DNA of 64,000 nt from Brachionus plicatilis (lineage: Eukaryota; Rotifera; Eurotatoria; Ploima; Brachionidae): contig QEOQ01000626.1 of the NCBI GenBank assembly GCA_010279815.1, forward strand, positions 65,188-129,187. The letters are read 5' to 3'. Shown here one piece after another: positions 56,041 through 64,000 of the stretch (positions are counted from its first letter, which is position 1; every line of letters begins with the position of its first letter). The notes below the pieces were generated by a model. It was not told the DNA's origin, did not search any database, and saw nothing but the letters and a program-made list of their open reading frames with translations. The position numbers and the translations under genes are program-made.

Positions 56041-56211
56041 AAACAGAAAAAAATACTCCGAAGATATCATTGACAATTCGTTTCCCAACACTATTTTGAA
56101 TTCTACAGAACATACGGAGAAAGATTTGGCTGCCAAGTCATCGGATGAAATCAATTGGCCTTATTTAAATTTTTTTTTATGTTTGAGATATTTTTTTAAG
56201 TCAACTATCTG
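56041..56211 (+). pseudogene. Possible captured exon in the arm
   Basis: After TTTATTACAG an open frame of about 57 codons has protein-like composition (KKYSEDIIDNSFPNTILNS; TEHTEKDLAAKSSDEINWP) and ends at TGA. A less certain upstream piece with EQELANRVTVLLAVL lies at about 55923-55970. An identical mirrored copy is in the right arm (about 61047-61217). Not recognised. Confidence 0.3.
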
Positions 56212-56378
56212 ACGGTTTTGAAAACTAATCAGTCCTGATAATTAAAATCTGTCTTAATTACATTTTTTTAGTAAAAGAAAAAATTATAGCAAAAAATTTG
56301 AGATGCAATGATCGAATTGGCACCCACGACTAACTTTAACTGGCCTGAAATTGCATCCGGAAAGGCTTACAACATTTT

Positions 56379-56766
56379 TGATGAAAATTGATTAAAAATT
56401 ACAGATATTTGCGTTAATTCAGTAAAAATAGCAAAATTAATTTTTGTGAAAGAAAAAAAATTGTTTTTTTCATTATTTTGACGTTAATGTAAATACCTAA
56501 AAATAAGTTTTGGTGAATTCACACTAATTAAAAACAAGTTTTATTCCAAGAGTCAAAAGCATGAAGTCAAAGTAAAGTGTTAATACTGCATATAAATTTT
56601 AGATTAAAATTATTTTATTTATTGGTAAAAAAATAGAATTTTATTTAAATATTTATTTTTTCATAGTTCTTTTATTCAATGAAAACTAAAAATCGACTTG
56701 GATCAAAGTTAAGGCCGTAATTTTTCTTTTTGATTTTTGAAGAAGGAAATAAAAATTTTAAAAAGA
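56379..56766. other. Left edge of the central spacer, nothing recognised
   Basis: Downstream flank of the GT92 gene; AT-rich, no ORF. Confidence 0.5.
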
Positions 56767-58533
56767 TCAATCAGAAAAATTTGTTAATAGAAATTTATAA
56801 TATTCAAAATCTAAGAAGAGATTTTGAATTGAATATTCTATGTTGAGACCCAAATCGCTATCTCTAAAGTGGCTAACATAGCCAATTTTTAAAGGAACAC
56901 TGACTTTTCTGCTTTCTTTTGTAATCGTCCAAGCAAAATGCTGATTATACGAAAGAGTGTAGTCGGTATTATAAATAGATTTTCCCGCTCGATTATTAAC
57001 TAAAGCACCAATATAGTTATTCCATTTAGGATCCAAATCGCCATTTTGAACAATTGATTTATTCATACAATCGAATAACCAGATACTTTGTTTGAATGAA
57101 TTGAGTAAATTCTGATCATTTGAGTTTTTGCTTGTAAATCTCAATCGAATTCCGGGAGAAAAGTACTCTAAATTTTGCGTCTCATTTGATTTCAAAGTAT
57201 TTCTAATAATTTCGTGTTTGATAAGCATATTCACGTTTTCAAATTGAAAATATGCCACTTTATTCCCATATTTTTTTTCCAAATTTTCAATATAATCATG
57301 AATTTTAAGAAATTTTAAATCAACATTTTTTTCACACATTTTTGATTTATTGACATTCTTAACGTGATCGGTTTCAAAGGACCTCGGAAAAATAAATTCG
57401 TCAAAGTCATAATTACTAATGTATTGATATTCATGGTGATTTTTCATTAAGCAATCATTGGAATTTAGACGCTCATGTGTATTTTTAATATAAAGATCTC
57501 GAAGATCAAAATTTATCTTCATTGACAACAAACATGAATCCAGAAGTGTCTTGTATTTTGAATTTTGAGGAAATTCGTTCACTTTTTGCTTGTGCCATTT
57601 ACAAATTTTATTCTCGGTAATTTCGTGACCAATTATTTGAATGAAAGATCCAAATTTCTTATCTAACAATTCAAAATAATCTTCTGGATTATCTAAAAAA
57701 TACAAAAAAATTTTTTCATATCCGATTTTTTTCTGAATATCCAGCCAATTTATTAGCTTTAATTTTTTGGAAAAATCCAAATTGTTGATCGTATGAACAC
57801 AATTGATAATTTTTTTTTTCTTGGTTTCATTCTTGTTTAAAATAATAGGTTTTTGATATATAACAAATTTTTTTTCGAAATTTTTTTGATCAAAATCACG
57901 CATATCAATCAATGCGACCAATATTTCATCCAAGTTTTGAATATTCTTTTCCAATTTGCAGCTAATTTTGTACAACTTGTTAATTTTATATTTTGTTTGC
58001 ATTAAGCTAATAGTTAAAGTATTAGAAACTGCTATTAAATAAAAATTATCCTGATTAGTTACAAGGCATCTTAAATATTCAGATTTATAATCCTGAATAT
58101 AATTTAAAGTTTCTATTTGAATCCTAGTATTGCTTGAATCTGAATTAACTACACTAGAGTATTGACTAATTTTTCCATTAACAATAAAATTATTTGAATT
58201 GAAAATATTTCCATCAAATGAATTGAAAACATTTCCATCAAATGAATAGTTAAGGTAAACAAAATTTCTTGATGGAATTTTTACATTAGTCCAGGTAAAA
58301 TAAAGTACTGGGATTAAAATTAAACAAAAAAAGAGGAATATTTCTTTTTTTTTACCATAATACCAATGCGAATTTATCATTCTAATCAATTCGGTTTTTT
58401 CGATTTTACTTAACACTTTTCTTTTGCTTACGTAAGCTTTTCTTTTCGAAATTTTTCTTTTAATTCTTTTTTTTTTAATGATGAAATGATATTCTAAAAA
58501 AATAAAAATAGAGTGTTTAGTTAAGAAATTCAA
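56767..58533 (-). CDS. GT92-family glycosyltransferase in the centre of the inverted repeat
   Basis: Open for 588 codons, but the likely start is the ATG at 58380 (residue 52), giving about 537 residues with a short cytoplasmic tail (INSHWYYGKKKE) and one membrane span (IFLFFCLILIPVLYFTW); the earlier part reads like 5' UTR. The catalytic domain begins at CVHTINN and has the GT92 (DUF23) site YDFDEFIFP (DFDEF at 376-380), then QFENVNM and a late H-F-R block. The family includes C. elegans GALT-1-type beta-galactosyltransferases. A small in-frame tandem repeat (SFDGN-x-FN, twice) lies in the stem. Expected in the Golgi; acceptor unknown. Confidence 0.85.
   Translation of the reverse strand: MNFLTKHSIFIFLEYHFIIKKKRIKRKISKRKAYVSKRKVLSKIEKTELIRMINSHWYYGKKKEIFLFFCLILIPVLYFTWTNVKIPSRNFVYLNYSFDGNVFNSFDGNIFNSNNFIVNGKISQYSSVVNSDSSNTRIQIETLNYIQDYKSEYLRCLVTNQDNFYLIAVSNTLTISLMQTKYKINKLYKISCKLEKNIQNLDEILVALIDMRDFDQKNFEKKFVIYQKPIILNKNETKKKKIINCVHTINNLDFSKKLKLINWLDIQKKIGYEKIFLYFLDNPEDYFELLDKKFGSFIQIIGHEITENKICKWHKQKVNEFPQNSKYKTLLDSCLLSMKINFDLRDLYIKNTHERLNSNDCLMKNHHEYQYISNYDFDEFIFPRSFETDHVKNVNKSKMCEKNVDLKFLKIHDYIENLEKKYGNKVAYFQFENVNMLIKHEIIRNTLKSNETQNLEYFSPGIRLRFTSKNSNDQNLLNSFKQSIWLFDCMNKSIVQNGDLDPKWNNYIGALVNNRAGKSIYNTDYTLSYNQHFAWTITKESRKVSVPLKIGYVSHFRDSDLGLNIEYSIQNLFLDFEYYKFLLTNFSD
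58478..58512 (-). promoter_or_regulatory. Shared acceptor/5' UTR block, GT92 copy
   Basis: Minus strand: CTATTTTTATTTTTTTAG then AATATCATTTCATCATTA, matching the block upstream of GT32 (52965-53004). After it the two genes diverge. Confidence 0.5.
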
Positions 58534-58937
58534 TACTAATTAAAAATATTTTTCTATTTAATTTTATTAATTTCAATTACTTTTTATATCAGTGAAAGGT
58601 TAATTAATACAAATGATAATTAAAATTTTCCCGAAAATTGTTTTATTTAAGTAATAAAACGGTATTAATTTGAAATTTAAAAATTTGTAATCAAATATTA
58701 TTATTATAATTTTAAAAAGGTTAATTAAAACATTTATCATAAAGATAAATTTGAAAAATATTTAATTAAGAAAACAAAAATTCAAATTTAATTTTTTTTG
58801 ATCGTTGAAATAGAAAAAAATTTACACTAGCATTGAATTTGCATCGAATACCTCAAATAGAATTTGCATTCTAGCCTGGGTCCCTTAACCCAAAAAAGGC
58901 ATAAATACACTTCAGCCCAGAGCCACAAAATTATCTC
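58525..58937 (+). repeat. Third, partial copy of an arm segment in the central spacer
   Basis: Matches about 54577-55145 of the left arm in the same orientation with internal deletions: AGAAATTCAATACTAATT, TATATCAGTGAAAGGTTAAT, AATTTGCATTCTAGCCTGG and CAGAGCCACA are all present in order. It is more diverged than the two arms are from each other. Confidence 0.85.
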
Positions 58938-59656
58938 ATTAACTCAAAGACAATGAGAATAAGAGGAGACCTCATTCAAAAATACAAACAAATTAATTTT
59001 GTATTTATTATAAATAATAGTTATATATAATTAATCGGTGTATCTCCAAAATGTGTCTTTTCAACTAAGAAACAATGTGAAGAGACTGGTTCTGGCTCTG
59101 ATCGAAACCGTTCTGGGATACCTCGGAAGCTGATTTTTAGGGATGAAAATTACATTTTTAGAGAGATTAGAAAATATCCTACATCTTGTTATCAATAACT
59201 CGCTACTGTATATAATTTTTAGATTCAAGGGGTTAGGATAAGTAAGTGTACTATAATGAGATGGCTCCAAAAAAAAGGTTTAGAGTCTCGTCCAGCGGTC
59301 AGAAAACCGCTTCTTAACATAAAAGATAGATAAAAAAGATATAAGTGGTGTAAACAGGAACTTAATTGGACAGTTAATGATTGGTCCAGAGTTATTTTCA
59401 GTGACAAGTCCAATTTTGAGGTCTTTCATCGTAAATCAAGAGTAATAAAAAGGTTAAAAAATGAAAAGTTTCACCCGAAGTTGTGTAAACCAAGGGTACA
59501 AAACGGTTGAGGGTCAGCTGGTATCTGGGGATGCATTTCTTACAAAGTCACTGGTATATGCAACATTTATACAGAACGAATTAATCAATTTGTCTACATT
59601 AACACCTCGGAAATCTGCTTAACTCCTCTTTGAACCAATTGACCCTTTGGTTTTTC

Positions 59657-60387
59657 GGGTTTGTTGTTTTAACATACATCAAAATCTTCTCAACATACAT
59701 TCATATCTTTTCAGCATACACAAAATTTTTCAAAACATACATTAACTTAAAAACATACAAACATGCTAAAAAACATGCATACTAGCTTAAAACCATACAC
59801 ACATACTTAAAAGCATACAAAAATTGGCATATTAAAAAATAAAAAATTGAAATTTAAAATTATTTTCAAAAAATTTAATAAAATGAATAGACGGACAAAA
59901 CAAACAATTAATTATAAATATAAAATATGTGATCATTTATTAGCACTAGAATCATTATTAAATGCACGTGAATTTGTAAATAAGCCAAAAAAAGGAGGTC
60001 AATAAAAGTCTACTAAATCATTAGAAAAAGATTAGTTAATTATTAATTTTTGACTTATATTATTAAATTTAATTAAATCGAATAAAACATTTTTTTTAAT
60101 AGTTTATTACTAAATTTTTGTATTTTGAAAATTAAAATAAATCGCCTCTTTTATTTAAAAATAATTCTTTTATTTATCTGCTAAAATTAAACAGGACTAA
60201 ATTTAAAAGTGATTTTTTTAAAAAACCAGTATGTTTGTTAGCAATCTGTATGTTTTTCAGTCCTATGTATATTTTTAAGAATTTTGTATGATTTTCAGCA
60301 AATGTATGTTTTGATAAAAACTACGTATGGTGAAAAGATTTGAATGTATGGTGAAAAGATTTTTATGTATGTTGGTCAGCTAGACCC
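59657..60387. mobile_element. MULE-like 731-bp TIR element inserted in the Tc1 relic
   Basis: Starts GGGTTTGTTG and ends CAGCTAGACCC, flanked by a perfect 9-bp duplication TGGTTTTTC (59648-59656, 60388-60396). Removing one copy restores the Tc1 reading PLVFQQDG. Subterminal regions carry many AACATACAT words on the left and TGTATGTT words on the right, with aligned AAATCTTTTCA spacers. GGG ends plus 9-bp duplications fit Mutator-like elements. Confidence 0.85.
59883..60005 (+). CDS. 40-residue basic ORF inside the MULE-like element
   Basis: ATG at 59883, stop TAA at 60003-60005. It begins MNRRTKQTINYKYK and ends NKPKKGGQ, with a helical middle (HLLALESLLNAREF). It is the only ORF of the element. 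Function unknown; it may be a relic or a DNA-binding mini-protein. Confidence 0.3.
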   Translation: MNRRTKQTINYKYKICDHLLALESLLNAREFVNKPKKGGQ

Positions 60388-60879
60388 TGGTTTTTCAACA
60401 AGATGGGGATCAGCCCATACCGCTCAATCAGTGAGCGACTGGTCAAAAGAACAGAACATTGAGGTTCTTTCATGGTATGCCCGTTCACCAGATCTCAACC
60501 CAATCGAGAACTTATAGTTATACATGGATTTCAAAATGGTAAACACTAAAGTAACCCCTATTGAGCATTTAAAAAAGTTTTTACATAAAGATTGGTTACA
60601 GATTCCGACTGAGTATGTACAAAAAAAGATTGAATCAATGCCAAAAAGAGTTTTAGCTTGTTATAAGGCCAAAGGCGATCATTTCAATTATTAAATTGTA
60701 AAAATTTCTAAACTTTTGAACCGATTTTATTTTTTATTAATTGTATAGCTTTTCTATTTTGTATTTTTTCTGTAATTCTAATTAATTCATTTTTTTTTGG
60801 TTTTATGTTTTTGGATTGATGACAGATTAAAATTTTTTAAAGCCGCTTTTCTGGCAAATTGAAGTTTGAGATCAAGATC

Positions 60880-63800
60880 AAAATGTTGTAAGCCTTTCCG
60901 GATGCAATTTCAGGCCAGTTAAAGTTAGTCGTGGGTGCCAATTCGATCATTGCATCTCAAATTTTTTGCTATAATTTTTTCTTTTACTAAAAAAATGTAA
61001 TTAAGACAGATTTTAATTATCAGGACTGATTAGTTTTCAAAACCGTCAGATAGTTGACTTAAAAAAATATCTCAAACATAAAAAAAAATTTAAATAAGGC
61101 CAATTGATTTCATCCGATGACTTGGCAGCCAAATCTTTCTCCGTATGTTCTGTAGAATTCAAAATAGTGTTGGGAAACGAATTGTCAATGATATCTTCGG
61201 AGTATTTTTTTCTGTTTCTGTAATAAAGAATCTTATTGATTTAATCAAATAATTACAAAATTAATAAAAATTATTTTGTACACTTTCAAGATAACACTGC
61301 TAATAACACCGTCACACGGTTTGCCAACTCTTGTTCAAAAAAATACCTTAACCAAAAAAAGTACTCAAAAAGTAAAAGAAGATAATGTTAATAGTAAGTT
61401 AAGTTCGTGCAAAATTGAAAAGAGATCTTCTATCAATAACTAATTACTAAACTTTAATTTGATTTTTGTTCTTTTTTACAGCAAATGTTTGAATCTTTAG
61501 ATTTTTATGATTGTACGGTTTGTTGAAAATAAAAATACTTTTTATGAGATAGAATTATTTTTTTATTAAGAGATATACAATTTGTTTAATATTTTATGCT
61601 TTTGAATTTCAACATCTTCGACAGTTAGTCGTGGGTGCCAATTATTAGTAAAAATTAGGGTCTCAACATGCTCCGAATGAATCGACAGCTATCGAACTTC
61701 ATTCCTATTTTAATTTAATAAAACCAGCTGACTAGCGGTCATTCCACCGGTCAAAAAAAATCACCAAAAATCATTTTTAAAAACATAGATCGATTGTTTT
61801 AATCTTGGAGATACCAAAGTTACTTTCAAAGTTGACAATATTTCCAATTTCATTCATTTCGCCGATTTAGCTTTTTTAGCTCCCAATTTAAGTAAACTTT
61901 TTTTGAGTTTCAGGTATTTCAAATTTAAATAAACAATTTAAAAAAAAAGTTTCAGGTATTAAGTTTCAATAGTTTCAATAGTTTATTAATTTTTTAAAAA
62001 TGCTTGAACTTAGCTCTTTTACCTTCCTATTAGTTTTCAAATGTTTTTAAATTTTGATTTTGACATTAAATTCACTGACATTATTTTTTTGATATTACAT
62101 TATTTTGACATTAATTTACAGCAAATCAAATTATGTGGCTCTATGCTGAATTTTTTCTAGTGTATTTATGGCACAAACATACTAAAAAAAATTCAAAAAA
62201 AGACGTTCTTTTTTGGGTTAAGGGCACCAGGCTAGAATGCAAATTCTATTTGAGGTACTTGTTGCAAATTCGATGCTAGTGTAAATTATTTTCTTTGAAT
62301 TATTAAATTAAATTCTATTTCAACGATCAAAAAAAATTAAATTTGAATTTTTGTTTTCTTAATTAAATAATTTTCAAATTTATCTTTATGATAAATGTTT
62401 TAATTAACCTTTTTAAAATTATAATAATAATATTTGATTACAAATTTTTAAATTTCAAATTAATACCGTTTTATTACTTAAATAAAACAATTTTCGGGAA
62501 AATTTTAATTATCATTTGTATTAATTAACCTTTCACTGATATAAAATTGAAAATTTCTTAACAAAAAACATTAAAAGTTTTTTATTTTTTTAGGAGAAAT
62601 TATAATAATATCATTCAAAAGTAATTGAAATTAATAAATTTAAATAGAAAAATATTTTTAATTAGTATTGAATTTCTAAACTTTTATATTTTTTAAAACT
62701 TATGATCCATTATGATATATTTTTTTTTTTTTAATTTCTTAATTGTAATATTTTTTACTTCAGATCATTTAGATTTAGAATTTCTTTAAAATGCATTGCT
62801 CATTTACAATGGAGAGAGAAATTCCTTTCTGAATTTGAAGCTCTAATCCAAAAAATCATCATCTATTAATAGTAATAATATTTTTAAAGTTTTTCGACTC
62901 TTCCTCGGCTTTTCCTTTCTTCGGCTATTTCTTTCTTCAACTCTTAGGAAAGGAAAGGAAAAGTTGAGGAAGAGGAGAAATCGAGGTAGAGTTGAGAAAG
63001 GGCCGAGAAAAGGAAGAGGAAGAGTTGAGGAATATATTCGTGAATTACATAAAGCAATTAAATTACAAAAAAGTATAAGAAAATATATGTATCCTATTTT
63101 AAAACAAAATTTATCTATTTAGAACACTTTTTTGAACAAAAAAATTCCATAGTTAAATCAAAGCCTCTTGGAAGGAATTTCCCACAAGACCAATTGTTAC
63201 ATTTCTCACAAGAAATCTGTTTGTTTTGATTTGTTTTGACTTTTCCAAATACTGTTTTACATTTTAAACAACTTTTTTGGTCGTTCAGTTGAGATATTTC
63301 AATTTAAAACTCTTCTTCATCTTCTTTATCACTGATTATTGTCATTTTTTTCCTCTTTTTTTCAACATTTTTACCCTTTCATCTTCTAATTGTTTCAAAA
63401 CTCGCATTTTTAAATATCGATCAAATTGAAAATCGACCTTATTTATTGCAATAAATGAAATTAACTGTTTAAACCAAATCACATTTTTTTCTCAAACTTA
63501 TTTTATTTTCAAATAACAGAAAAAAGTTTTTGAATTTTTCACTAAGAATATAATAAGCATCAAAAATGACATAAAATAGTGTTTCATGTTCAAATTTTTA
63601 CCAATTATCAAGAAATTGTTTTGAAGATCGGCATTTTCTTTTTAGTAGCGAAGATTAGTCGTTTAAATTAAATAAAAAAAATTTTAATTAAAATTTAATT
63701 GGCAAGTTTTATTAACGAAGCGTTCTTTACATGCTTTTTTACATTTAATAGTAAATTTTTATTCCAAAGAAAAGTTAAAGTCATTCAAAGTATATTTCAC

Positions 63801-64000
63801 GGTTTTACCCCATTAACGGTCAAACCTTGAATTGCTATAGATATAGTTTAAACCCTCCAGTTTGAAAAATTTATAAGTTTTTTAGAAAAATTAATTTCAA
63901 TTTTAATTTTTCAACTAATAATGATAAAAAATGTGTTAAAATACCTTTAAATTTACGTGAAAAAAATAATTCGTCTTTTAGCGCAAAGGATTTGAATTTT
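60880..64000 (-). repeat. Right arm of the giant inverted repeat, runs off the window
   Basis: Inverted copy of 53258-56378 at near-complete identity, beginning TGTTGTAAGCCTTTCCGG near 60884. The last bases of the window (GGATTTGAATTTT) still match, so the arm is longer than 3.12 kb. Confidence 0.95.
63115..63345 (-). pseudogene. Mini acidic/Cys-rich ORF in the right arm
   Basis: Mirror copy of 53913-54143: start codon at 63345, stop at 63117-63115, the same in-frame TAA and the same Cys pairs. The shared stop means it pre-dates the arm duplication or is not a sequencing error. Confidence 0.4.

Larger units (their letters stand above)
53258..56378 (+). repeat. Left arm of a giant inverted repeat (3,121 bp seen)
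   Basis: Pairs with 60880-64000. Position x in this arm faces 117258 minus x in the other throughout, so there is no net indel, and sampled blocks are identical or differ by single bases (e.g. one base near 55918). The outer end cannot be fixed because the right arm runs off the window. Contents: a mini Cys-rich ORF, a pyrimidine/purine palindrome, two direct copies of TTGGCACCCACGACTAACT and a possible exon. Confidence 0.95.
59020..60694 (+). pseudogene. Decayed Tc1/mariner-type transposase, split by another element
   Basis: N-terminal helix-turn-helix region (FSTKKQCEETGSGSDRNRSG, then IPRKLIFRDENYIFREIRKY), then the first catalytic block VIFSDKSNFEVF, then PLVF...FQQDG on either side of the inserted element (59657-60387), and SPDLNPIENL with the catalytic glutamate near 60507. 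The stop is at 60692-60694. The Tc1 DDE order is clear, but there are stops (near 59194, 59325 and 60515) and a frameshift after QQDG. Confidence 0.85.

Noticed and set aside
53258..64000. Polinton/Maverick with long terminal repeats
   Set aside because: No polymerase B, retroviral-type integrase, ATPase or capsid-like ORF in the centre.
1..64000. CRISPR array, bacterial operons or tRNA/rRNA genes
   Set aside because: Eukaryotic sequence; no regularly spaced repeats with unique spacers, and no tRNA cloverleaf or rRNA core sequence recognised by eye (a covariance-model scan would be decisive).

Overview
ORGANISM. This is eukaryotic nuclear DNA, very AT-rich, with short introns (43-56 bp in one gene), long repeat-filled introns, animal-type genes (DHX35-like helicase, centrosomal protein, rhodopsin-like GPCR, glycosyltransferases of families GT10, GT32 and GT92) and a dense load of transposons. 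My best guess is a small invertebrate such as a monogonont (Brachionus-like) rotifer. That is inference from gene type, base composition and repeats; no species marker is present.

LAYOUT. 1-4403 (minus): a small coiled-coil ORF lies 13 bp upstream of a DHX35-type RNA helicase, which runs off the left edge. The helicase's 2.2 kb intron holds three small DNA transposons. 4500-8000: AT-rich spacer with a mini Cys-rich ORF and two copies of an E2F-like motif. 8020-15595 (plus): a nine-exon gene resembling CEP126, with DNA transposons in its introns. 16903-17967 (minus): an intronless class A GPCR. 18000-27500: gene-poor, with decayed piggyBac-like and MITE sequences. 27591-28964 (plus): an alpha-1,3-fucosyltransferase. 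31600-38030: decayed non-LTR and Ty3/gypsy remnants and one possible two-exon small gene. 39983-47662 (minus): a very young Ty3/gypsy element with identical 204-bp LTRs, inserted in an old non-LTR reverse transcriptase. Past pol it carries an unusual third ORF, RRM + coiled coil + RING. An N gap with duplicated flanks in pol is an assembly artefact. 48049-49422 (minus): a second, almost identical fucosyltransferase, inverted relative to the first. 51743-52939 (minus): a GT32 enzyme. 53258-64000: a giant inverted repeat (arms of at least 3.12 kb, continuing past the right edge) around a 4.5 kb centre with a GT92 gene and a Tc1-like element, itself split by a MULE-like element.

HOW IT FITS TOGETHER. 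Four single-exon Golgi-type glycosyltransferase genes of three families lie within about 31 kb, so the right half looks like an expanding glycan-modification cluster shaped by transposition, inverted duplication and gene conversion. The left half holds ordinary housekeeping and ciliary/centrosomal genes. Most promising for novelty: (1) the RRM-coiled coil-RING ORF in a pristine LTR retrotransposon; (2) small TIR elements each carrying one tiny zinc-domain ORF; (3) the giant inverted repeat and the splice-acceptor/5'UTR block shared by its GT92 gene and the neighbouring GT32 gene; (4) the fucosyltransferase pair with a sharply localised patch of divergence.
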